From positions 186,001-250,000 of the forward strand of contig NZ_JPWA01000002.1 of NCBI RefSeq assembly GCF_003326475.1: 64,000 nucleotides of DNA, written 5' to 3'. A model generated the notes under the pieces. That model did not search any database. It was given only the letters and a program-made list of their open reading frames with translations, and was not told the DNA's origin. The position numbers and the translations under genes are program-made. This DNA is from Thalassospira xianhensis MCCC 1A02616. Lineage in GTDB: Bacteria; Pseudomonadota; Alphaproteobacteria; Rhodospirillales; Thalassospiraceae. Shown here in pieces: positions 21,050 to 28,681 of this stretch (its first letter is position 1; each line of letters opens with the position of its first letter).

Positions 21050-21380
21050 GGACATCTCCTTGACGCATCATGGGACGCATGGGACCGGTCCGCGCATGGA
21101 GATCTGTATTATCCCGCCTAAATAAGCGGTTTGCCAATTCCATGTGCTTTCTGCAAATGATGCAGCCGGTCAGGACGTTACGCGAGCCCGGTTTTTCCGG
21201 GTCTGTGTGGTGCGGGTGTCCGGTCTGCGTTGGCACAGAAGGCAACAGGGTACGGGTGCCGGAAGGGAATGCAGTTGCATGCGTCATTCCGGATTGGCGT
21301 GTTTCTGCCAATGCGGAGCCGGACAATCTTCAGGATAGATCATTATTGGCTACATCGCTATCAAGGGTTTACGGGTTCCT
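21050..21380. other. Intergenic region upstream of the EF-G-like gene
   Basis: This 330-bp stretch should contain the minus-strand promoter of the EF-G-like gene. Open frames exist on both strands, but none has a family resemblance or a good ribosome site. I see no gene here. Confidence 0.4.
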
Positions 21381-21631
21381 GTGCCCCTTTTTGACCATAA
21401 TTCGCCCTCAAATGGCCCTATGCGGCCTGTTTTCCTGCCCTATTCACAAGGCAGCTTAGGTATTGTCAGTCGAGGCAACGGCCAGAACCTTCTGTCCCCC
21501 CTCAAACGTCTTCTGGCCCGTTCTTTCATCTTCCCCCGAAGAAAGAACAATCCTAGGCCCCGGCTGATCGGTCTCCCCAAGACCATGAAGACCCCGAAAA
21601 TGGGGCGGGTAAATCCCGCCCCTTCTTTTTT
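21381..21631 (+). ncRNA. Candidate small RNA 1 (C-rich loops, tandem copy a)
   Basis: No protein fits this segment, but it folds into a chain of hairpins with C-rich loops: GTTCTTTC...GAAAGAAC enclosing TTC-CCCC-GAA (21520-21548), GGTCT-CCCCA-AGACC (21570-21584), and a terminator GGGGCGGG/CCCGCCCC (21602-21622) followed by TTCTTTTTT. A related copy with the same 15-nt hairpin and the same order lies at 21676-21930. Loop sequences complementary to ribosome-binding sites are typical of trans-acting sRNAs. The 5' end is a guess based on where similarity to the second copy begins. Confidence 0.55.
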
Positions 21632-21675
21632 CCCAAAACGGGAAACGGTTATTCGCGGTCGTTGCTCCCAACTTT

Positions 21676-21930
21676 ATTTTGCCCCAATTTGCCCCTGAAT
21701 GGTCATTACCGGCCGGTTTTTACGCCCCAATTCAAGGGCATATTCACAATTGTCAGATGCGGAAACGCCGGTGAAGCGCCCCTCCCTCGCTACTCACCGG
21801 GACCTTTAAAATCACTGTCCCCCGCAGTGATCTGCACCCCAAGGTCAAGGCACCGTATCTGACCGGTCTCCCCAAGACCATCTGTCCCCAAAAAGCGTGG
21901 GGCGGGCAAATCGCCCGCCGCGCGCTTTTT
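21676..21930 (+). ncRNA. Candidate small RNA 2 (C-rich loops, tandem copy b)
   Basis: Second copy of the preceding element. Hairpins: ATCACTG-TCCCCCG-CAGTGAT (21811-21831), GGTCT-CCCCA-AGACC (21865-21879, identical to copy a), and terminator GGCGGGC/GCCCGCC (21901-21919) with flanking GCG/CGC and then CTTTTTCTTT. A single-stranded CCCTCCC lies at 21780-21786. Hairpin 1 differs in stem sequence from copy a but keeps the C-rich loop, as expected when a structure rather than a sequence is conserved. It ends about 40 bp from the 3' end of the converging cyclase gene. Confidence 0.55.
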
Positions 21931-21966
21931 CTTTGTGGAAACGACAAAGGCGATAAGCGCATCTAC

Positions 21967-23280
21967 CTAGAGGCTGAAGATCGGCGTTGGCGTTTCACGC
22001 CCGCGCACGGTGACCTCGCCGCGAGCCTGCCATGCGAACTCTTCTTCGCAGGACTTCACCGTATCCTCGGTTGCAAGGATGTAGCTTCCATATTGTTTGT
22101 TAAGCTGTTCAAGCCGGGCGGCGATATTGACGTTGTCGCCATGGACGGTAAAGGTCAGTCGGTTTTCCGAGCCAATCGCACCAATCACGATATCCCCGGT
22201 ATTGATGCCGCATCGGGTTCTAAGCTTTCCACCATGACAGAATGTGGTGTCGGCACAGAGCCGTGTGATATCAATTGCCGTGCGGACGGCGTTTAGCGCG
22301 TGATCGGGATCAGGTTTGACGGCGTTGAAGGTAATCAGCATGGCATCCCCCTGAAACTGGGTGATGACGCCGCCGTGTTTGTTGATCACGTTGCTGGTTG
22401 CCGCGAAATATTCATTGAGCATTGCGGCAAGTTCCTGCGGGCTCAGCTTTTCGGAAACGCCAGAAAACCCTTCTATATCGGTGAACATGACGGTGGCTCT
22501 TGCGGCTTCGCCGTCGCCGGGTTTGATTTGCTGGCTTGCATGGGTAATGCGGGCCGCGACCTCGGGCGAGATAAAGCGCGACAGCTCGCTTGCCGCGATT
22601 TCATCGGTAACGGCACGGGTAAAGGAACGCTGTGCTCGTGAAACCGCAATCGCCAGCACGACTGATACCAGAACAATGGCAATGATCTTGTCGATCTCGG
22701 CCCCGATCAGGATCGAATTGGATGTCAGATAGGTCACATAATCCCGTGTGACCATGCTTTCGCCCCGTTCGCTCCAGATCACATAAAACACCAGTATCAG
22801 CCAGCCAATCGCCGCCGTTGCCCCGGCCAGCAAAATATAACGCGGATCAAACCGCAGGGTGCGCAACGAGATGAAGATGAACACATAGATCATGGTCGGC
22901 GCTTTGAGATAGAAGCTTGCCGGTTGCATATACTGGATATGGAAGCTCCAGATCAGGACCATCAGCAAACCAATATCGGCAATGACCGACAGCGTCAGGA
23001 ACCAGTTCGACAGGCTGCCGCGGTAGGACAGCGCCAGCCGGGTAAAGGTAAACAGGAAATACAGCCCCAAAGCCCACGGCACCGGATGAATTCCGGTATT
23101 CATGAATGTCTTGGGCGAGACGGTATAAAGGGCGGCAAAAATTGTCACCAGCAACAGCTGTACCCAGCCGATCAGTTTTTCGCTGTCTTGTTGCTGAAGC
23201 GCAATTGCATCGCGCACACGGTCTGGCAGACGATCCTGTGCCGGTTTGCCGAACAGGAATTGGCCAATATTGTTTTTCAT
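21967..23280 (-). CDS. Membrane adenylate/guanylate cyclase (class III)
   Basis: The 437-residue protein has an N-terminal membrane domain of about six hydrophobic helices (residues 35-225) and a C-terminal class III cyclase domain (about 260-437). Catalytic features seen: VMFTDIEGFSG and FQGDAMLITF with the metal-binding aspartates, and GDNVNIAARLEQLNKQYG with the transition-state asparagine/arginine. It should make cAMP in response to a membrane signal. I start at ATG 23280, with CAGGG upstream; the longer frame adds 11 residues. Candidate sRNAs flank it on both sides. Confidence 0.9.
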   Translation of the reverse strand: MKNNIGQFLFGKPAQDRLPDRVRDAIALQQQDSEKLIGWVQLLLVTIFAALYTVSPKTFMNTGIHPVPWALGLYFLFTFTRLALSYRGSLSNWFLTLSVIADIGLLMVLIWSFHIQYMQPASFYLKAPTMIYVFIFISLRTLRFDPRYILLAGATAAIGWLILVFYVIWSERGESMVTRDYVTYLTSNSILIGAEIDKIIAIVLVSVVLAIAVSRAQRSFTRAVTDEIAASELSRFISPEVAARITHASQQIKPGDGEAARATVMFTDIEGFSGVSEKLSPQELAAMLNEYFAATSNVINKHGGVITQFQGDAMLITFNAVKPDPDHALNAVRTAIDITRLCADTTFCHGGKLRTRCGINTGDIVIGAIGSENRLTFTVHGDNVNIAARLEQLNKQYGSYILATEDTVKSCEEEFAWQARGEVTVRGRETPTPIFSL

Positions 23281-23404
23281 GATTTCAACCCTGATCGTCA
23301 CACGCCATTGCACGCAGACCCCATACTGCGCGGTTTTTCTGTGACTGCCAAGCTGGGGCCGATCACAGTTGCGCGTGTTAGAGCGGGGGGGATTTCATCA
23401 AGGC

Positions 23405-23560
23405 AAAAAAAAGCCGGGCAACAAATGTGCCCGGCAAGTTTATCAGGGAGGCTTCACGTCTGGGAGACGTAGGACCCTTCTCAGGGCCCTGGGTATGCCG
23501 GGCAGGGCGCCCGACAAAGACCGAAAATTCGGTCAGGGAGAAAACTCTGTACCGCGATGC
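23405..23560 (-). ncRNA. Candidate small RNA 3 (CUCCC loops, minus strand)
   Basis: Read on the minus strand, this segment has the hairpin GACCG/CGGTC near 23520-23533, the hairpin ACGTCT-CCC-AGACGT (23456-23470), an unpaired GCCTCCCTG (23444-23452), and a terminator GCCGGGCA/TGCCCGGC (23413-23435) followed by eight T. The ACGTCTCCCAGACGT and GCCTCCCTG blocks recur exactly at 23775-23945. It ends 125 bp upstream of the cyclase start and could also be read as part of its leader. The 5' end is uncertain. Confidence 0.55.
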
Positions 23561-23774
23561 AGTTGTTCACCGCTGCGGTTCGAATAGGAAGATAGCGTTT
23601 TTGACGGGAAACACCACTGTCAAATTGCTCATTCAGCCATGCGTAAATTGCATAAATCTTGGGCTGCGAAAATTATGATGCTAAATTATTGTAAAATATA
23701 AAATATTTATAGATTCTAATGCGTATGTTTCCTGTCTGTAGGCTGATCCGGTGCTACTTAATTGTGCGAATGCG
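23561..23774. other. AT-rich spacer between sRNA candidates 3 and 4
   Basis: No gene is seen. On the minus strand a TTGACA occurs at 23622-23617 but lacks a well-placed -10, so I do not call a promoter. The stretch around 23670-23730 is strongly AT-rich. Confidence 0.35.
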
Positions 23775-23945
23775 AAAAAAAAGCCGGTAGCTAGGGGGAG
23801 CTACCGGCAAGATCAACAGGGAGGCTTTAACGTCTGGGAGACGTGGAATCCAGGGAAGATTCCAAGCCGAATAACGTTTCGGCAGACGGATCATGCGGAG
23901 ATCAGGGAAAGATGAAAGCGCTCGTCGCTTTCGCGGTCGCTAACA
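23775..23945 (-). ncRNA. Candidate small RNA 4 (CUCCC loops, minus strand)
   Basis: On the minus strand: GAAAGCG/CGCTTTC hairpin (about 23914-23932), GGAATC-TTCCCTG-GATTCC (23845-23863), ACGTCT-CCC-AGACGT (23830-23844), unpaired GCCTCCCTG (23818-23826), and a terminator GCCGGTAGCT-CCCCCT-AGCTACCGGC (23783-23808) followed by eight T. Every loop is C-rich. It shares hairpin 2, the CCTCCC block and the terminator design with candidate 3. There is no competing coding frame. Confidence 0.58.
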
Positions 23946-24225
23946 ACTTCTGATGTGAATATACGCATATGATCTTACGCTTAAAAATAGAATAAAAACA
24001 ATCCAACCATGCGCTCAGCGCATGGCGAAAAAATGTCAGTAATTTGAAGCTATTATGACTGCATTTTCCCGGGAAAGCTGATTTTGCGCGCTGATGAGCT
24101 GGTTCAAAAGATCATCGCCGAAGGAAATTCGCGTCAAGGTTTTGTGTTGGAAGTCTGCTGGTGAAGTTCTTTGAGTAAACCGGGGGTTGTGTCTTTGTAT
24201 GTTTGCACACGAAAAAAAGCCCCGC
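23946..24225. other. Intergenic region, no gene seen
   Basis: About 280 bp of AT-rich sequence upstream (minus strand) of sRNA candidate 4 and downstream of the LysR gene. It may hold the sRNA promoter; I cannot identify one with confidence. Confidence 0.35.
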
Positions 24226-24252
24226 AGCCGATTTCGGTGCGGGGCTTTCGGA
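24209..24252 (-). terminator. Terminator of the LysR gene
   Basis: On the minus strand AAAGCCCCGCA/TGCGGGGCTTT (24217-24247) with an inner CCGAAATCGG is followed by TTTTTTTC. It lies 25-60 bp past the stop of the LysR gene. Confidence 0.85.
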
Positions 24253-24276
24253 TTCTATCATCGCAGGCCGTTTGCG

Positions 24277-25194
24277 TTAATCGGTTGCGGCGGCGGCATT
24301 CATCTTGGCTTTGACCTTACTGATTTCCTCGATCAGGAAATCGCGGAAGACGGCAATGCGTTTGGAATGACGCAGTTCCTCCGGATAAACGAAATAGGCA
24401 TCGAAGCTTGGCCCTTCGAGTTCGGGCAGAATGCGGACCAGATTGCTGTCGGTCGGCAGCAGGTAATCGGGCAGGGCCGAAATACCTAGCCCTGACTCGG
24501 TCGCACGGAAGATGCCATAGATATTGTTCAGTTTCAGGATCGGCCGCATGTCCGGTTTGAACTGCTGGGCAACGGCCATCATCCAGTTGACGTTCGAGAC
24601 CGGTGGGCGCGCATCTGCACCGTAAATGATCAGGCGATGATCTTTCAGGTCTTCGGGCTTTTTCGGAATGCCGAACTGCTTGATATACTCAGGGGACGCA
24701 AACACGTGATAGCGCAACGTCATCAATTGGCGCTGGACGAGATCGGCCTGACGTGGGGGCTGCATGCGAATGGCAACATCGGCTTCGCGCATGGCAAGAT
24801 CGAGTTCCTCGTCATTGAGCACCAACGACAATTCGATTTCCGGATAGCGTTCAAGGAATTCGTTGATACGCGGTGTCAGCCAGGTTGACCCGAAGGCAAC
24901 CGTTGTGGTGACTTTTAACGGACCGCTGGGGCGCTCCTTGGATTCGCGAATCCGAGCTTCGGCCATGGAAAGCTTGGCGAACACATCATGGGCCGTGCGA
25001 TACAAAAGCTCGCCCTGTTCGGTCAAGATCAGGCCGCGGGCATGGCGGTGGAATAGCGGCACCTTGACGCTTTCTTCAAGTGCGCTGATCTGTCGGCTGA
25101 CAGCCGACTGGCTCAGATTGAGATTTTCCCCCGCGTGTGTGAAGCTTCCCGCTTCCGCAACAGCGTGAAAAACACGCAGCTTGTCCCAGTCCAT
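24277..25194 (-). CDS. LysR-type transcriptional regulator
   Basis: A 305-residue LysR regulator with an N-terminal winged helix (MDWDKLRVFHAVAEAGSFTHAGENLNLSQSAVSRQISALEE, split here as the HTH core FTHAGENLNLSQSAVSRQIS) and a substrate-binding domain with ADVAIRMQPPRQADLVQR and GLGISALPDYLLP. The C-terminus has an alanine/lysine-rich tail. It stands alone between its own terminator and a 340-bp upstream region, so its targets cannot be inferred from neighbours. Confidence 0.88.
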   Translation of the reverse strand: MDWDKLRVFHAVAEAGSFTHAGENLNLSQSAVSRQISALEESVKVPLFHRHARGLILTEQGELLYRTAHDVFAKLSMAEARIRESKERPSGPLKVTTTVAFGSTWLTPRINEFLERYPEIELSLVLNDEELDLAMREADVAIRMQPPRQADLVQRQLMTLRYHVFASPEYIKQFGIPKKPEDLKDHRLIIYGADARPPVSNVNWMMAVAQQFKPDMRPILKLNNIYGIFRATESGLGISALPDYLLPTDSNLVRILPELEGPSFDAYFVYPEELRHSKRIAVFRDFLIEEISKVKAKMNAAAATD

Positions 25195-25481
25195 AGACCT
25201 GCTCCTAATGTCACTGTCGCGCTATTGCCGCAACAGTCCCCTGATACTTCTTTATCTTCTTCTTAGAAGCATTTGGTTTCCACACTATTAAGCCGCATGT
25301 GGAATTGCTTCCAAACTGATATCATTAGATCAATATGAGGCCTTTGGCGCGATCTGCAAGCAACCAATTACGAAAGTGGTGATTTCGTTCACGCCGGATT
25401 CATAAATGAACTCAGGGGATTGCCGAAAATTGACACGTTCGCCGTTTCCGAATGCGGTCATAATTCCGGGCCGTAGGTACA
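25195..25481. other. Intergenic region upstream of LysR
   Basis: About 290 bp without a gene. It should contain the LysR promoter on the minus strand; a run of CTTCTTTATCTTCTTCTT near 25247-25265 is the only notable composition feature. Confidence 0.35.
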
Positions 25482-25508
25482 AAAAAGGGGCACCAGTGGT
25501 GCCCCTTC
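25481..25508 (-). terminator. Terminator of trxB
   Basis: On the minus strand the stem AGGGGCACCA/TGGTGCCCCT is followed by TTTTTT, about 27 bp after the trxB stop. Confidence 0.88.
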
Positions 25509-25534
25509 GTTATATCTTGTGATGATTGCGGTGC

Positions 25535-26485
25535 TTATTCGTTGTGCTCGGCAATGAACTTTTCGGCTTCGAGTGCCGCCATGCAGCCCATGCCCGCTGC
25601 GGTTACCGCCTGACGGTAAATCTTGTCGGTCACGTCGCCTGCGGCAAAGACACCCTTGACGTTGGTTGTGGTGCTGCCCGGTTTGACAAGGATATAATTT
25701 TCGTCATCCATGTCGATCTGTCCTTTGAACACGGCGGTTGCCGGATCATGGCCGATCGCAACAAAAAAACCATCCACAGTAATGTCTGTCAGATCGCCGG
25801 TTTTGACATTGCGCACGCGAACGGCTTCAACACCATCCATCGGGCCGTCACCACCCAGGATATCGTCAATGACGCTGTCCCAGACGACGTCGATCTTTTC
25901 ATGCTTTAAAAGGCGATCCTGCAGCATCTTTTCGGCACGCAATTCATCGCGACGATGCACGAGCGTCACCTTCGAGCAGATTCCGGCAAGATAAAGTGCT
26001 TCTTCAACCGCGGTATTGCCGCCCCCAACCACCACAACCGGTTTGTTGCGATAGAAGAAACCGTCGCAGGTGGCGCAAGCCGAAACACCGCGACCGTTGA
26101 ATTTTTCTTCGCCCGGAAGGCCAAGCCAGCGGGCCTGCGCACCGGTTGAAATGATTACGCTTTCTGCGACATAGATATCACCCGAATCGCCTTTGCAGAC
26201 GAACGGGCGTTTGGAAAAGTCGACTTCGGTGATCAGGTCATGAACCATTCTGGTTCCGACATGCTCGGCCTGTGCCTTCATCTGATCCATCAGCCACGGG
26301 CCTTGGATGACGTTGGCAAAGCCGGGATAGTTTTCGACATCCGTCGTGATCGTCAACTGACCGCCTGGCTGCAGGCCCATAACCATCATGGGTTCCAGAT
26401 TGGCGCGTGCAGCATAAATCGCTGCTGTGTAACCGGCCGGGCCGGATCCGATGATGAGGACTTTGGTGTTATGTTCTTGGGCCAT
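25535..26485 (-). CDS. trxB: Thioredoxin-disulfide reductase
   Basis: TrxB uses NADPH and FAD to reduce thioredoxin. The 316-residue protein shows the FAD-binding GSGPAGYTAAIYAARA, the redox-active CATC at residues 137-140, the NADPH motif GGGNTAVEEALYLA and the C-terminal GVFAAGDVTDKIYRQAVTAAGMGCMAA. I chose ATG 26485 (MAQEHNTKVLIIGSG), giving the usual length; a longer frame to 26575 adds 30 atypical residues. It is divergent from the lrp-like gene. Confidence 0.95.
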   Translation of the reverse strand: MAQEHNTKVLIIGSGPAGYTAAIYAARANLEPMMVMGLQPGGQLTITTDVENYPGFANVIQGPWLMDQMKAQAEHVGTRMVHDLITEVDFSKRPFVCKGDSGDIYVAESVIISTGAQARWLGLPGEEKFNGRGVSACATCDGFFYRNKPVVVVGGGNTAVEEALYLAGICSKVTLVHRRDELRAEKMLQDRLLKHEKIDVVWDSVIDDILGGDGPMDGVEAVRVRNVKTGDLTDITVDGFFVAIGHDPATAVFKGQIDMDDENYILVKPGSTTTNVKGVFAAGDVTDKIYRQAVTAAGMGCMAALEAEKFIAEHNE

Positions 26486-26794
26486 GTGCTTTGCATATTG
26501 TGGTCGGTGAAAAACAGGTTTCGAACATATGGGGTGATATGGCATTGCGCAACCGCCTCGCACGATGTTTTGCAAGGTTTTCGGAACAGTGTCCGATGAT
26601 ACTTTTCAGCCTGACATTCCGATTGGCGGAAAATAGCGGTTTGCAACGTTTTGATACAAAATTGTGCAGTGCATTTGTGCGCATTACAAAAGGGCAGATT
26701 GCATTCTGCCGCCGAATATATTATTGCCAGCGTACTGGCCCCCTGTAATATTGTTTCGTCCGGGGTAAGTTCAGCGCACAGAATCGAGGGATAA
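26486..26794. other. Divergent promoter region trxB/lrp
   Basis: A 309-bp gap with AT-rich patches (GAATATATTATT near 26714) next to the Lrp-type gene, which may autoregulate here. No gene or clear terminator is seen. Confidence 0.4.
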
Positions 26795-27280
26795 ATGCAA
26801 CGGGTCAAACTCGACAAGATCGACCGCAGAATTCTGCGCGATCTCCAGGAAGATGGCCGCATGACCAATGTGGAACTTGCACGCCGTGCAGGTATTTCTG
26901 CGCCACCCTGTCTGCGTCGTGTCCGTGCGCTTGAAGAAGCCGGTTTCATTCAGGGCTATCATGCCGATGTTGATGCGCAGGCGCTTGGATATAACGTAAC
27001 CGTGTTTGCGCTGGTCGGCCTTGCAAGCCAGGCCGAGCATGATCTGCGCGCCTTTGAAGGCCGTGCTGCGGCATGGCCGGAAGTGCGCGAATGTCACATG
27101 GTGGCCGGTGAAATGGATTTCCTTCTGAAAATCGTTTCGCACAGCTGGGACGAATATCAGAAGTTTTTGACGACCGAGCTGACAGTTGCGGAAAACGTCA
27201 ATCATGTGAAATCGGCGCTTTCGATTCGCACCGCCAAAAACCAGCCCGGCGTCCCCATCGATATTGAAGCTGAAGACTGA
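26795..27280 (+). CDS. Lrp/AsnC-family transcriptional regulator
   Basis: The 161-residue protein has the Lrp layout: N-terminal helix-turn-helix (LDKIDRRILRDLQEDGRMTN followed by ELARRAGISAPPCLRRVRAL) and a C-terminal RAM/AsnC ligand domain (residues about 70-150; VRECHMVAGEMDFLLKIV). Lrp proteins sense amino acids and act as dimers to octamers. It is divergent from trxB, an arrangement common in this class. Which regulon it controls is not visible. Confidence 0.92.
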   Translation: MQRVKLDKIDRRILRDLQEDGRMTNVELARRAGISAPPCLRRVRALEEAGFIQGYHADVDAQALGYNVTVFALVGLASQAEHDLRAFEGRAAAWPEVRECHMVAGEMDFLLKIVSHSWDEYQKFLTTELTVAENVNHVKSALSIRTAKNQPGVPIDIEAED

Positions 27281-27304
27281 CGTGCGTTGCCACACCACAC
27301 TTTG

Positions 27305-27344
27305 AAAACCGGCATCCTTTGGTAGCCGGTTTTTGTTTTTTTTA
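27305..27344 (+). terminator. Terminator after the lrp-like gene
   Basis: Stem AAACCGGC/GCCGGTTT (27306-27335) followed by TTGTTTTTTTT, 25 bp after the stop codon. Confidence 0.87.
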
Positions 27345-27370
27345 GTGTACCATTTGCTGATCCGATAATC

Positions 27371-27436
27371 GAAGCGGGACCGGTCAATTCAACCGGTCCC
27401 GCTTCGAGACGCCCGTTATCCCCCCGGCCGGGCGTC
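27371..27436. repeat. Two adjacent inverted repeats
   Basis: A perfect 14-bp inverted repeat GAAGCGGGACCGGT/ACCGGTCCCGCTTC (27371-27384 and 27391-27404, 6-7-bp spacer) is followed at once by GACGCCCG/CGGGCGTC (27408-27415 and 27429-27436) whose loop carries CCCCCC. No T-run follows, so neither is an obvious terminator. They lie between the lrp terminator and the 3' end of the GNAT gene. Confidence 0.6.
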
Positions 27437-27540
27437 GCACCCTGTTGATGTTCCCAATACTTACGGAACGATCATTTCAGAATTATGCCGAAAAGTATTC
27501 TGAATTCAATGCTTTGTCACCTACCTGATGATTTATTTCC

Positions 27541-28017
27541 CTATCGGGCAAGGTCCTTTAGCTCATCACCATCAATCTCGTACTGCAGGGCGCCGGAATT
27601 GCGCGCACCCAGCCGTTCGTAAAATCGGCAGGCGGCCTCGTTACGATGCAGGACCGACCACCACATTGAAATGTAACCTTCGTCGATTGCCAATTTGCCA
27701 AGGGCTTTCATTAGCCCATTGCCGACTTTTTCCGAGCGCATGTCGGGGGCAACGTAAAGCTCGGTCATCCATAACCCGATCTTCGAGTAATCTGGATTGT
27801 AGAACGGTTGAAAGATCGTCTGTCCGACAGCGCGATTCCCGTGCCAGGCGATCAGGCTTTTGATCAGTGCCTTGGGCCCGAACATCATTTCATGGATGCT
27901 TTCGGTCGTGTGGGGCGGATTGTCGTAATCAAGTTCGACATGCAGGGCATTTGACATGTCGGCGACATGGATGCTGTCTTCCGGACGGGCCTTTGAAATG
28001 ATGATATCAGATGTCAT
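27541..28017 (-). CDS. GNAT-family N-acetyltransferase
   Basis: This 158-residue protein has the GNAT fold with an acetyl-CoA-binding segment around LYVAPDMRSEKVGNGLMKALGKLA (in the usual R-x-x-G/A position) and a C-terminal RNEAACRFYERLGARNSG motif. The acceptor substrate is unknown. It is downstream of greA on the same strand, but the greA terminator at 28050-28078 separates them, so it probably has its own promoter. Confidence 0.85.
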   Translation of the reverse strand: MTSDIIISKARPEDSIHVADMSNALHVELDYDNPPHTTESIHEMMFGPKALIKSLIAWHGNRAVGQTIFQPFYNPDYSKIGLWMTELYVAPDMRSEKVGNGLMKALGKLAIDEGYISMWWSVLHRNEAACRFYERLGARNSGALQYEIDGDELKDLAR

Positions 28018-28044
28018 GGCAGATACTTGTGCAGAGTATTTGGA

Positions 28045-28078
28045 TCAAAAAAAACGGCCCGATATTTATCGGGCCGTA
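28045..28078 (-). terminator. Terminator of greA
   Basis: On the minus strand ACGGCCCGATA/TATCGGGCCGT followed by eight T, 27 bp past the greA stop. Confidence 0.9.
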
Positions 28079-28103
28079 CTTTCGCAAGATAGTGTATCGA
28101 GTA

Positions 28104-28577
28104 TCAGGCGAATTTGACCGTAAGGATCTCGTAGCTCTTGGTGCCACCAGGTACGGTGACTTCTACGGATTCACCAACAGCCTTGCCGATCAGTGCCCGG
28201 CCAATCGGAGATGTGGTCGAAATACGTCCGGAATTGATATCAGCCTCGATCGGCCCGACAACCTGATAGGTGGTTTCCTCGTCGGTATCTTCGTCAACAA
28301 GATGCACGGTCGCACCAAATTTGACGACCGATCCGGCCAGCGATTTGACATCGATGACTTCGGAACGGCTAAGAACATCTTCCAGTTCGGCAATTCGGCC
28401 TTCGCAGAAGCTCTGTCGTTCACGCGCAGCATGGTATTCGGCGTTTTCCGAGAGATCGCCATGCTCGCGCGCTTCCGAGATCGCCTTGATGATTTCAAGG
28501 CGTTCGACGGATTTGCGGTGCTTCAGCTCTTCTTCGAGGCGCTGATGCCCTTGCGGGGTCATAGGTACTTTTTCCAT
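28104..28577 (-). CDS. greA: Transcription elongation factor GreA
   Basis: GreA rescues backtracked RNA polymerase by stimulating transcript cleavage. The 157-residue protein has the N-terminal coiled coil with the acidic tip ([20 protein letters not shown], where the Asp/Glu pair acts at the active site) and the C-terminal FKBP-like domain ([23 protein letters not shown]). I chose ATG 28577; a GTG nine bases upstream is an alternative start. Confidence 0.95.
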   Translation of the reverse strand: MEKVPMTPQGHQRLEEELKHRKSVERLEIIKAISEAREHGDLSENAEYHAARERQSFCEGRIAELEDVLSRSEVIDVKSLAGSVVKFGATVHLVDEDTDEETTYQVVGPIEADINSGRISTTSPIGRALIGKAVGESVEVTVPGGTKSYEILTVKFA

Positions 28578-28617
28578 CGCGCTCACAGCCTATTCTTATT
28601 AGCGATCGATACTACAA

Positions 28618-28652
28618 AATCGACCGCCCGGCAGATACCGCCGGGCGGTCTA
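28618..28652 (-). terminator. Terminator of carB
   Basis: An 11-bp stem GACCGCCCGGC/GCCGGGCGGTC (28622-28632 and 28640-28650), followed on the minus strand by ATTTTGT, lies 30 bp beyond the carB stop. Confidence 0.8.
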
Positions 28653-28681
28653 AACTCGTTGAACGGGTTCGAAAAGGAACC

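Noticed and set aside
21070-21459. 129-codon plus-strand frame after the EF-G-like gene
   Set aside because: No family resemblance or ribosome site, and its end runs into the structured sRNA candidate.
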